The position numbers and the translations under genes are program-made. DNA of 64,000 nt from contig NC_031771.1 of assembly GCF_001522545.3 (NCBI RefSeq), positions 33,987,090-34,051,089 of the forward strand, in the 5' to 3' direction. Source of the stretch: Parus major (taxonomy: Eukaryota > Chordata > Aves > Passeriformes > Paridae). This document shows positions 49,185 through 62,065 of the stretch, one piece after another. The notes beneath the pieces were generated by a model. The model was not told the DNA's origin. It searched no databases and worked only from the letters and a program-made list of their open reading frames with translations. Within the stretch, counting starts at the first letter, position 1, and the number at the start of each line of letters is the position of its first letter.

Positions 49185-52100
49185 AATTTCAGCTACATGA
49201 ACTAAGAGACTCCTTCCAAACATCTTCACAGCCTCAGAAATTCTCTTAGACAGTTTTGGCCAGAGATCAAAACCATACCTACAGAGATCATGTACACCCA
49301 TCCTGCCCAAGGCCTATCATGATTCATTATGAAACCCTGGCGGTGCTGGACATCTCCCAGAATAAGCCCAGGGTTAGCCTGGCTGTCTCTTATGGGAATA
49401 CTGGGAAGCAGCTGGCCTCTGCAGCACAGTTTAGTCCTGGCCTTGGGTGCGTTTTCCAAACAGGAAATGCCAGAATGAGGTGCCATGTTGGGGTTTTTTG
49501 CAACACAGAAGTAGGAACAGAAAGATATTTTCAATTTCTTTCTGAATTGTCCTGACTCTCAAACATCTTCACTTTCAGTTGTCCATATATTTGATTTCAG
49601 CACTAATAAAGACTTATTTAGTTTTAACACTTTGCCCATCCTCAAATTCATAACTGACCTTTGGCTTTCAGGCCTTCTGCTTCATCTTGCTCATTTTACC
49701 CAGAAAAAATTCCTCTCAGTTATTGCTACTGTCTCTTTACCAAGCACATATTCTGCATAAATGCATTTGCATACTCCTTTTAAATTATTCATTGCAGCTG
49801 ACACATATTTTCTCAAATGCTGAAATTTGTCTTGATGCAGCTGTACTGGGAGCACTGATAGAGTGCACAGTTCTCTCTTCAGGCTACAAGAAGTCACATT
49901 TAAAGTACTACACGTGTTCCCACCTCAGGCCTGCTGTTTATTTGCATTCAATTTCCTATAATGCAGGGTTATGACTACACCTTACATCAAGAGTCCAGAC
50001 TCAATAAGGGCTCTTTATCAATAAACTTTTATGACAGGGTAGTTTAAAGATTATGTATTTGTTCCTGTTCATCACCTGTATTGTCCCACAGGAGTTTAGT
50101 TCCTTTCAGAGGTTCAGATTTCATCCAGAAGATGTTTGCATTTTTTTTTATTTTTTAAGGAAGAATCCCTATATAAATACTTCCACCTCTTCCCGATGGA
50201 TATTTTTCTTGTGACAGCATCTTACATATATAGCTCCCCAAATGCAAATATGAAAGAGAGCAAGTAGAAAACTTGTTGAGTTCCTCTGGAAAACATTTCA
50301 ACAATGCAGAAGCTAAAACAGCCTCAGCTGCTTATTTTAAAATGCTGTCTAGAACCAAAAATTCTATTATTTATTTAAATGTAAATAAATGGGAAAATTT
50401 AAAAAAAAATATTTTAGACATTAACATGTTTAAGAAGGACTGTTGAGTAGCTTACAAGGAAATGGCCTCTAACATTTTCATTTCTGTATGAACTAGCATC
50501 TCCATACCTCATTCATGGAGAGAAATAAAAGATGAAGCAAAAACATTTCAACTTGTCTCATTTTATATACAATGCTTCTGCAAGAGACTGTTATTCTGAT
50601 ATTATCACTAAATGCACTGTAAACCACAGAAAATACACACATGTAAAGTCTTTTCTATAACATCACTTGTTAGTGATTGCTAACAATCACTTGTTGGGCA
50701 TTTCTTATTGCCTCTACACAACATGTTCATCCTCTCTCTCTAACATATTATACTCCCAGGCACAGTTCCAAAAATCTTGTTGAAACATGGATAGATTTCA
50801 TGGTGTGTTATTACTGTCATGTGGTTGATATTCCTTGGCTTGCGTTCAAGTCAACTGCTTTGAGAGGAAAAAAAATAGCCAATATTGGTCCAAATTTCTC
50901 TCCATAGAAGGACAGACTTCTCAGGTTTACCTAATTGAAATCCATTTATATACTGAATACTACCTAATGAGAATTTCCTCTGATTATTAAAATACGTTAA
51001 CAGAAAATATAAAACCCCAGAAAATTGAAATTATATTTTGGAACAGTTTTGTTTCTCTTTTTTAAACATTTTTCTTCTGCAGACAGTTTAGATGGAAGAA
51101 AAACTGAACTTATCAAAATTAGGATCAATTCTCACAGTTGCTTTCTGCTTTTCATCTGCACATATAATTTTCTAAATGTGTATTTCAAGGTTAAAATATT
51201 CATGTTCCATTGCTTTGGAAACCATTTAGATGCATGTAAAAAACTGACTTACTTTCTGACTTATGCTGTTGATTTGCTGGTAGCAGTGTAGGAGGAGATT
51301 TCCACAGCCACATCAGAAATGATTCTCCAACAAACTGATTTACTTTTTGAAATATGGCTTAGTAAAAAAAATCAATAAAATATCAGTTGGAAGAAGATGG
51401 TTTTGCATTGATGTAAGACTAAGTTTTACCTTAAGATGATATAATTTGTCTCTTTGGTACTTCCTTAGAAACCAAATTCTCTAATTTATTTTTTATTACT
51501 GAATTTTCTTTAGAATGTTGATGGGTTTGTAGCACTGTGTTGCCTAAAGTTATCATTAGTTGTTTTATATATTCTTCAGGCAAGACTATAATTTTTGTAG
51601 TCTGACAGGCTTCTGAAGCCCTATAGAATGCATTGGATCTTTACTGCTGCTTGTCTAAAGAAGGATTTCCTATGTAATTTTTTTACAACCTTTCAGACAG
51701 GAATTATTTTTTCTGAAAATGCATATGCTTATATTTTCACATTCATGAAGTTATCCTCCTCCTTTTGTTTTTCTTTATGGTGGTGTTTTTCTAATGCTAG
51801 GAGGTACTGTTTGGGACTATAGCTAAACTATTTGCTTTGTATCTAAATGTAATTAAAGATAATTTGGTCTTTTAACTGGCTCTTTAAAATACAGATATGT
51901 TCATTAAATGCTCCTTTTCCATGTGCTCTCCTTTCTATGTTCATACCACTTAACTGTTCAATTTGAAGACAGAAAGTACTAAAAGCAATCCGTTCCATCA
52001 TTACCTTTTCCCTGACAATGTAGGCTGGTCCTAATAGTAAATTTTCTAGGTTATGCTACCAAATAGCTGATAATTTTTTTTCTAATAAAATCCTGAACCA

Positions 52101-55100
52101 TATTCTATTTGTTTTCAGTGATTACATTTTTTTTATGCACAGAGGAAGATATAATGCTCAACTGGGAAAGGACTGAACAATACGGATTGTTTACATTTTT
52201 CACATTTCCTAAATTTGCATTGCAATATTTTTTCAGGAAGTTTCTATGGTTTGAAATTGGACATAATGCAGTGAAGCTTAAACTAGAAAGTAGAAATAAT
52301 AGTTATAAGTATAAACAAATGTGTCACTAAAGGTTAATATTTGCCTGTCAAAAAAAAAAAATGTTTTCTTTCCTGACATATTCTTAATGGGCTTTGAGAA
52401 TCCTATGTGAAAATGAAGGTGTAGGGACATTCCTTTCTTGTTTCCTGTCTTTCCAAGTATTCAAAATCAATAACACAGCCTTTTTAAGATTTTATTGTGA
52501 CCTTAAATAAATTTAAAAGTTTCTCTCTTTCCTGTGCAAGTAAAGCCAAAAAAATATTTACAAAACTAATTGTGAGTTCATAAGACATCAACAGGAGGAT
52601 GCAGTTCATATAAAGGGCAAAGGTATATGGCTTCTGTAGGTTTCCTTTCACCATAAAAATAATTAATCTGTGATAATTCCACTGATATTCAAAGGCTTAA
52701 ATAACTACGTAAAGAGTAAGATCTCTAGATGCAATTAGTAAGTTAGCCAGGTGAGAACAAGGATCATGGAAGACTGTCATCATCTGATGAAATATTCAAG
52801 TTAAAGCTGAGGTGGATTATCTAAACATGGGGGAAATAAAGCTATTATCTTGAGCAATTTATGATGATCCATAACAGATAGTTAAAGCCCATGGAGAAAG
52901 TGCAACTGCTCCCAAAGTTAAGCCTACTTTGGAAATGCATGACAGCAGTTTAATTAACAAAAAATACTGACTGAGCTCACATGCCAAGAAAAAAATCTGT
53001 CATCAATGTGCAAGACACAAAGCACAATCTGAAGCAAAACCATCCAGTTCATCCATTTTATCTCCACCACCACCAACATTGCTGTCAGCGAGCAGCAAGA
53101 CCAAGAGAAGAGAAGGCATTGGCAAGGCACACTACGTCTGGCACACTCCTCTATTAAAGGGAGTAATGAATACCACAGTAAACAAAAGGGCTGCATATAC
53201 AACATGCTGGAGATTATGGGAGAAAAGGAACATCAAATTCCTTGCACGTGTGAGGTTATATGTGCAGTATTCCTGAGTGAGAAAATCTGGAACCATACAA
53301 TAAAGAAAAACATAAAGGCATGGACAGATTACAGAAACAAGACAGGAAAAAAGGTAGAGTCAGCACCTAGATATATATGCATAACAAAATAATTCCTGAG
53401 CTCATTGCAAAATATTTATACAAATATAGCAAATAGTGAAAAAAATACCTTGCTTTCTTCTTTCTTGCCAAGATGCTATATGTATACTAACAATGGAGTT
53501 GGGAGAGAATGATATAAAGATTACTCTCTTAACCATTCAACTGAGTTTTGAACAATTGCTAGGGCTTTATCTTCCTATTTCAAGATCAAGAGCAGAAAAC
53601 TGCAAGGAACACAGTTCTCTAAATAAGTTGAATTCCAACAACCTATAAAATTGGTAATATGTTTTATTTCATCTACTAACTCCAGCAGTGTTTAGATAGG
53701 AAATGTTATTCACCTAAATTCCAGCTAAAGGGGCCAGGAAGGACACATCCAACTAAATATATATAGTTGATTGAAGAGCTTAATATAAAAGACAACTTAA
53801 AAGACTTGAGCGTTATTCTCTTTGCAGAAAATAGGACAGCCACAAAAAAATTCAATTCATCTGACAAAGTTTGCTTAAGCCTCCCTCTCCTCTAACTACT
53901 GAAGGAGCATAGGCCTTTCTCTTGACAACCTTAGTGACATCCTTAATTAGGTGGGATATATCTGTGTCATAATATATTCCCTCTGAAATTAACTACTTCA
54001 TTAGCTTCTGGGTAATTTGTGGGAAAAAAAAATGATGTTTCTGGTTTTCAGTTGAGCAAGCTAGAAGGTCAGATCACTCTGAATCTCACCTTCCCCGTTT
54101 CCCATATCACTGTCTGAAGCTACTGACAGCATACACAACTAAACATATATGAGCACAGGAGATTTTTAGATACTTTCCCTTGTTAAGATTGATTTAAAGG
54201 ATTCTGTACCCATAAGTATATCTGCTGTCTTGGAGAGAAGGTCCTTTATTTCTCACAAATATGGCATTTCAATCCTCAGATGGAGCAGGATTTAATCAGA
54301 AGCAAGGCCTCCCTGTCTGTCAGCTCAGCGTTTTTTCCCCAGAATATCCAGATACGGTATCTAATTTTCAGAAATGAGAGCTTCATTTGTAACATTCAGA
54401 AATAATACATCTGTTCTGGGTGGGAAAGCCAGCTGAGCCTGCACTGAACTCTCCTCCTCCTGCTACACAAAGAATCAAATGTCAACGTGATGCAGTTTCA
54501 CTGCCTCTAGAATAACTGGTCTGTTAAGGAAAAGATGAAGTGACAAGTTCACAGATGGTTTCTCAAAACATTTGTGCAGCTCCCATGGATTTTTTGCAAA
54601 ATAAAATCTGGAAAGATTTTGGGAAGTTCATGTTTTTGGTTTAGGCACTCAGGAAGCATGTGTGAAATAGCACATAGGTAATCAAGTACCCAGAATAATT
54701 TTCAAAGGAAAAAAAATCCTTGTCAGTAGTTAAAATTAAATATTCTTAAAAATAAAGATACAGAAGGTATATGTAAGTGCAGCTTAGAATATAAAACATT
54801 TTTCTCTAGAGATTCTTCTTAACATGTTTCTTTTGAAAAGCGAAGGACATAGAAATACAACTGCCACGATGAATTCTTTATATAATGTTTTCTGATGAAA
54901 TAAAACAAAAAACCAAACCTCCTTTCCCATTTTATAGCATAACATAGGAGGAGGGTTTTTTTATCTACTCTGAAAGCAGATAGTCTAAAACAAGGTGTAA
55001 ATGAGGAAAGCCTTTTCTATGGCAAAGGCAGAAGAATATTAATGGGAAAAGTATCAAACTGCAAACATGAAAACAGCGTTACAGTTGGCTTCAGGTCTGT

Positions 55101-58100
55101 CTCCCATTCTTTACTAATCATGCTGCAGCACAGTTATATATGACTGTTTATTTAATACTCTAAAATATTCAGGCATGGAAAAATGAAGACTAGAAACAAA
55201 GTGTCTCCTCGAGTGTGACTGGCATTGTTTTAATGCTTTTGTTTTACTTTTCACTGTGACTTAAGTCTGCCAGCGTTGCCAGTGAGTCGTCACTGTCACT
55301 TTCACAAGGCCTCTCTGAGATGTGAGAGGCTCTACTCCATGGCAGCACTGACATGATTTGGATGCTAAGCCTCTGAATTCTCATATCAGCTGACAAGTCA
55401 ACTATACAGCCACTGGAAAGGTTAGGCTGAGCTATTTCTTTTTCCATTACTTCAGGCAAAAATAAAAAAAAAAAATCCTTTTGCCTATTTGGAGCCAGAA
55501 AGTGAACGATTTGCAACTAAGGGAGGAGGTCAGGAAGGGCTCATTAAAAGTTCCTTCAGATGTTGGCTATCGGTGTTCTTAAAAGCCAGCTTTTCAAAAA
55601 TATTTTTTCAGAAAGAGAAAAATATGTTGCTTTTCATATTTCCATATATAGAAATACAGCTTATCCATACAAAGTTAAAATAAACTTTTCCTTCTTGAAA
55701 TTTTTTGTTGTTTTTTTTTCCTCCATTTTCATAATAGGTTTAGTCACAGACATAACAAATTTGCTCATGCAAAATATTAATGACAAACAACTGGTGGCAA
55801 CGGTAAAGCTGAAGGACTTCATTTTCAGACTTTAACGTGCTAAATGTCTATTTAGAAAGACATCAACGAATTTGATGTGAAGTCATAGTCACAACTGGAG
55901 TTTTTATAAAGGTGTTTTTGATTTGGAGCCATTTTTGTAATTTTCATTTTTCAAAGCAACAAAGATCCTCTGTGTACATTTCTGTTAGTAGTATTAAGGT
56001 GCTGCTTAAAGAAACCATTTAATACTTGACAGTTTAGATTTTAATATTTAAAAAATTACTAGCTCAAAACTGCATACAAGAAAGCTTTCTCGCAACTTGT
56101 AGTATCTGCCAACCCATTTCAATAGCATTATCTCATTTTGGCAACTGTACACAACAAAATTTATTACAGCACATTTTTAGCAATTGAACAATCTGGCCTT
56201 GACACACAACACTGATTTGGTTTCATTTGCCTCTTCACTATTAATTTTGTTCTTCTTAGGTCTTATTTCTTTATATCATTGCATGTATTAAGGAGCTGAA
56301 TAAATGCTAAACATGTCTCTCTTGAAATATTTTCTAATTTCAAATATATAAATATATTAAATCTAAGATGCTATTTTCCCCTAAAGAATTTTAAGTATGA
56401 GACAATGAAAATCAACCTAGCCAAAAGGATATCAAGTTTTAATTGACTTAAATACTCTCTAGAGCACCGACACTAAAGCCAGAATAATAATCCAAAATAA
56501 CTCTAGACATTTGTATAGCAACCTTACTGACACATCATCAAAATGAGACAAGCAATCAAACAGCAGGTTCCTGAGGTTTTCCCATCAGGAAAAAGAAAAA
56601 AACTTCCACTGACTTCAAGAATAATGACAACAAGGTACTCAAAATAATTGATGGATTATTGTAATTGTGATCATAAATACTACACAGCCTTAACCTTAGC
56701 TGCCCAATGTGTATCAACCCAGGGCTTCTCAAAGTAAAACATAAACATTGTAAATTACTGATGGGAAAAGTAAAGTGTTGAAGGAAATAATGTAATGAAT
56801 TGATGATAGTAACAACAATGATATTAACCATAGAATAGCTGCTTAACCGTTCTTCTAGACACGTGCTAGAGAATTACAGGTATCAAAACTGTGAGAGGAT
56901 GTAGCACTGCTCTGCTGCATTACTGAGGACAGGCATTCATGGGAGCTGTGGAGAAAAATATGTTCTGAAAATCTTACTACTCTATATAGATTTGGAACTA
57001 ACTTAGTAGGTCCTCAGTGAATACAAATTAGAGACTTCTTTCCAGAAGATGTTGGCATAAGCAATGACTGCTCTTTAAATAAAACATTCTCAGGGTTTTT
57101 TTTACATGTATTTGTTTAAAGGTTTTAAAGCAATCTTAGTCAAAGTGTCAAAATCATACAATGATGACAAGAATGAAAAAGACCACAGGATTACTGTGGA
57201 GCAGGTTACATCTATGCAGGGATGACGTACTCGCTGCACTCCCCAATTTACAAGATGCAGATCATCTGTGTCCAGTTAAACCTTAAATGTCTAAATATTT
57301 AGATTGTTAAATACAAATATATCCAAATTACTAGTTTTGATAGTCTTTGTGTGACTGGAAGTATCTATTGCTTAATTTGTTTAGACTGTATTCTACTTAA
57401 TTAAGTGTTGACAGTTGTAGTACAGTACAGTGGGAAGCCCAGCCCTGCCTACTAATTTATATATTATTTATCATTAATATAGCATAAGTACATTTGTTTT
57501 TTACAAGACAATACTACACTGTACAGATCTACTTGGCTGTATTTATTCATTTAGTATTCATGACAAAATAGGAGGTTTTGATGCAGACTGTGTTTTCAGA
57601 AAAATCCAACAGCTACCAAGTGCACAGGCCTTAGTTTAGACACAGAACAGTCAAATACCAAAAAAATTAGTTACTTACCTGACACTGAGCAGAACTGTTA
57701 AAATAATCCCAGTTGAAACAGTCAGCAATTTTAGTTTGATAAACTTCCATTTAAGTCCTAGTACAAATCAGAATTTTTTGAACCCAAATTTTCCAGGGCC
57801 ATAAGTGAACGGTCTTTCCAAACCAGAGATTGACACAGGAGTAAATAATGGGCTGTTTACCATTTAGAAACAAAATAGAACCTGATGACAGGTCTCAGCT
57901 TGTTCCAAAGAGGAACAGGAAGGATTCCTAAAATAATTGAAAATATTAGTGAGGGAAATATTCCCAGTAAAGCTGGAGGCCTTATAGTTTTAGTCCTGTT
58001 CAGTACAGCTTATGTTGCTGAGGTAACGAGCTTTCTCTTTCAGCTGGTGGAATTCATTGCTCCTGAGTAGCAAGAATTACTTAACGTTTAACCAATACAG

Positions 58101-58272
58101 AGAATATTTGTAAAACTGTGTTCTCCTTTGCTATAATTTTTAAATACTGAACTGAGGTATCACAAAATATTGAAGAAAATCAAAACCAAAAAATAAACAT
58201 CACAAGGCACTAAAAAAACATACAAAGCATATAGAATTTGTCATAATTACAAAAGCTTTCTTAGCCACTTAC

Positions 58273-58429
58273 CCAGGCACTCACACATCTGCCACAAGTG
58301 GTGATTTTGAAATCTCCATAGAGATCCTTGATGGCACCAGTTGTAAAGAATCCCTCCACCATCAGCAGAATGCCATATACAAAGAATGCAGCTGCTACAC
58401 CATATATCACGTACTTGAAGATGTCAATC
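58273..58429 (-). CDS. GPM6A: GPM6A exon 3: transmembrane helix 2 and intracellular loop
   Basis: This 157-base exon encodes residues 78-129 (IDIFKYVIYG at the start, GRCVSAW at the end). It begins with the last base of codon 77, so the preceding intron is phase 2. It ends at a complete TGG codon, so the following intron is phase 0. The acceptor reads CCTATACAG and the donor GTAAGT. The second membrane helix spans about residues 83-105 and is rich in Ala, Phe and Val. The short cytoplasmic loop after it holds the pair C122 and C125 (TTCGRC), which is conserved across the proteolipid family. Family membership is clear from direct reading of the translation. Small differences from mammals, such as Val at 88, are conservative. 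Confidence 0.96.
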
Positions 58430-59932
58430 CTGTATAGGAACAGCAAAAATTAATTATCTGCATAAATATTTAAAGCTGACTCTGAAATTTCAGGGTGAGA
58501 TAATCAGACCCCCTGAGTCTCAGACTTTATGGATGACTGGAGTCAGTGTAAGTGCTAATGTGCCATAATGACAGGTAAATCTGAGGAATGAACTCTGAAA
58601 TAAAATAACATTGATAGAAGAAACACTGGGTCATGTAATCTAATTAAAAGTAAAAATGTATCTGTTCAGGTGTGACACCAAAAATTGGCACATCAATTTA
58701 AAAGTCAGTTGCTTTTCAGTTTTTTCCTCTAAATGAAGTGGAAAAGAAAAGGAAAAAAAAAATAAATGGAAAAGGAAGAAAAAATCTGACACGTCTCTTA
58801 AGCATCTCCTTCATACCCAACACTTGGTTTATAGAAGATATTTAATTACAGTCTTTAATAAAACTTTCTGCACATACAAGTAGTTCTCAAACTGCAATGT
58901 CAGTCTGTGCCATCTTCTCATTGTTATTCTCCGGTGGACAAAGTGTTTGACACAGAATAATAAAGTCATCAAGAGAAATTGCTTACTTGAAACCAGAAAC
59001 ATATTATTCTAGAAGTAATGAGGTCAGATCATCTGACATTCTTCTATAATGAGGCTTTAAAACATCATTTCACAGACACACAGCTGAGGCAAAGGAGGGA
59101 TGGCTTGAGTGCAACGTGCAGAGTCCTAGAAGGCTCAATTCACTACAGAGATTACCTGGGTTGTGTGTTTCTTCTGCTCAGCACTGCCTAGAAGTTCAAT
59201 ATTGGCTCAAGGAGACTGTGCCTCCTAAATGTTCTCTCATGATCAGCATTTCTGAAAAGATTTTCTTTGGAACCTATCTGCTCTGTCACCTAGACTTGGA
59301 AACATTCCTACTGACCATAGTCTTAGATCAGCAGATTTCAAAGTTTTCTCCTTGAACTTCTCTAAAAATAAGTCACAGTAAATTTTCAGTTTGTTGATGT
59401 GACAAGGCAGGAGCTGAGAAACTCTTTATAAAATGATAGCATGCAGATTTAAGATGGTTCTAAATTCCAGTCTTATTCTCCAGGTCAAAATAGTGACACC
59501 TCTTAGCAGCAAAAGACAAAAATAAGGCTGAGAACCATTAGGATCTGCCAGAAGAATTTTGACTTGCCATTACCCACACTGGATGTTTTCTCAAGACAAT
59601 GATTAATATTTTTATAGTTATGAAAGGAAATATTTAATGATAACAATTCCTTACAAGCACACTATCCATCATCACTCAAAAGACAACTCACAATACACAT
59701 TTTATATGTATAATACAATAAAAATTCTCAAAAACCTGTTAAAATATCTTTGAGTTTGAATGGTTTTCAAAAGATTCAAAGCCAGACTCAGGTCTACATT
59801 AAAAAATGCAATAAAAATGCAGTTAGACTTCTGACATAATTTGGGATGGGAGAAGTACTATAAATGAATGCTTCTGGAAATAAGACAGGTTATGGTTTTC
59901 CCTAACATTCTAATTTCAAAGAACTTCCAGTC

Positions 59933-59950
59933 TTTTTTTTTTTTTTTTTT
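59933..59950 (+). repeat. Poly(T) run of 18
   Basis: Eighteen consecutive T bases in intron 2. On the GPM6A transcript it is an A run, another possible internal priming site in nuclear RNA libraries. Confidence 0.9.
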
Positions 59951-62033
59951 ACATTTCTTATTGTTTCATACTGAACTGAAAACTAGTGTAAGTAGATTTA
60001 TGTATGGAATAGATATTGGAACAGCTCAAAAGGGTGAAACAAATTTAACACTGAAGATGGTATGAAATGATGCTGATGAAATTTATTTTAATATATATAA
60101 TTCTGATTACCTCGCAAAAATCCCATGTCCCTGATTTGACAGTAATTCAACCAATATAACACTTTTTTTTTAACATCAAAACTGTGTTTTAAGCCTATCT
60201 TGTCATTAGTGATTAAAAAAAAATTACAAATACAAATAGACACCAACTTTGTGACTGTTCCACAAAAACTCTTTTAATTCCTGTCTTATATACTTTAAAC
60301 AATTGTGACCTTCACCAGTGGTTGAAGTCTGGGAGCTCTGCCAGCAGCAGCTCCTCTCAGACCTCTATGTGCTCAGTTACAAGCTCTCATTGCCCTAAAG
60401 AGATTAGGACTTTTGAGAAGTCCAGAGACTATTTCAGTCCTTACAACAGCCCTTTAAACCATCTGTGCTGAGTCTCCCACTGAGCTGCTTGTGTCAAAAA
60501 GTGTACTAAGAGATCTCTGCTTTTTCCTTAGCCTTATGTGCATCTACAGGAATAACTTTCACTTAAGCCTTCCTTTCACAAAAGGAAAAAATATATATAG
60601 CCCAACACTAGCCAAATATAGAAATCTATTTCTTCCTCATCCACTTGTTACAGAGAAGTCATAAAATCTCTGTTCATCAGACTACACAGCATGAAATAGA
60701 TGGACTTATTCCTAGGAAAAAGGATCTCCTATAAAGGAAAGAGTAAAAAGATAAAGGAAAATTGTGAGACAATCACTCAACTACCTCTTTAAAAGACAGA
60801 TAGAATTGTATTGCAGTATAGCTATATTTAGTGTCTGCTGTATTTAAAGAAAGTGTATTACAACGATAACTTTTTATATATATAGTTATGAAGATAGCAT
60901 TGCCATTAAGTTATTCTGCAGCATTTAATACAGTATATATAAACTTTTATTTCCTCATTAAGTTATTATAGGTAAAAGATAGGCCTTGTAAAATGGAGAT
61001 TGCCTTTCTTTAAAATAAAATGTGATTCTTTGTGGATGAACTCACAGAGATTAATTGCCATCTGTGCTTCAGCAAATTCTCAAGTGCTGCAGACAGAGCA
61101 TGAGAGCGACCAGGGAGGTAGAAGAGAGCGGCAGAAGGGGTGATGAATGTGAGCCAATGGACAAGATGGGTAAGGACAAAGAAAATGAGCAAGAAGGGCT
61201 TACACTTGTGCAAGCTGGAATGGAAGGAAAGAATTGGGTAATTAGTAAAGAAAGGAGAAAAAACAATAAAGATGAAATTTTGTTCTTCTGACAGGATTGG
61301 AAAAATATACATTATGTGAAGACTAAAGCTACTCTGACCTAGGCTGCTGAGTAAAATAAACTGAAATATTATCTATCTAAATATAAAATAATTGTGAAAA
61401 GCATCTTGAAGTTAATAAAAGCCTTTTTAAAAAAATATAGAATAATCTAAACCATATTTTGCATACTGTCTTAATCTGGTAGATTCTCCATGGATTCTGG
61501 ATCTGCCTTCCCTCACAACAAGATGTGCAGAAAGGTTAAAAACAAAAACATCACTGTTTTTAAATTGCAATTTAAATCAGGCTGATCTTTCAATTTTTAG
61601 GTCTTTCTCTGCTGCTAGATAATGAATTATTCCATATTAACTGGACTTCTCAATTCATTTGTCTGAATCTGGATTATATCCAACAAGAAGCCTCTTAAAA
61701 AAATCTCTAGAGAAAACGCTTTCTTCCTCTGGCAGAAGGCATTCAGGGAAGCCATCAACGCTAATTTCTCAATGAACAGGTTGAAACTGAGTACCAAGTA
61801 GACTATTCCAGCGAAGACAAGTCAGAGGTGAGTGAAAACATTCCTAGTGTGTCAGACCAATATTGCAGATTTCCTACTGTGTATTTTCATGGCATTTTGG
61901 CAAATTGAATTATTAAAAAGTAGACTCAATCAGCAAGAAATAAAATAATATGCTGAATGATCATGTCTATGTTCAGCAGGTTTGTGTGAAAAGTGTGTTA
62001 ATATTGCTTTGGAACAATCTACATACTTGTTAG

Positions 62034-62065
<32 letters not shown>
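62034..62065 (+). repeat. (GT)3-(TA)12 microsatellite
   Basis: GTGTGTG followed by about twelve TA units; likely length-polymorphic. Confidence 0.95.

Larger units (their letters stand above)
44686..58272 (-). other. GPM6A intron 3 (13.6 kb)
   Basis: Phase-0 intron, donor GTAAGT and acceptor TACTGCAG. Recognised content: a short duplication at 45097-45126, a CA/TG hairpin at 49140-49184, and a less AT-rich patch at about 49240-49540 with frames of about 100 codons open on both strands but no recognisable product. The rest is AT-rich unique sequence. No alternative coding exon is recognised. Confidence 0.9.
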
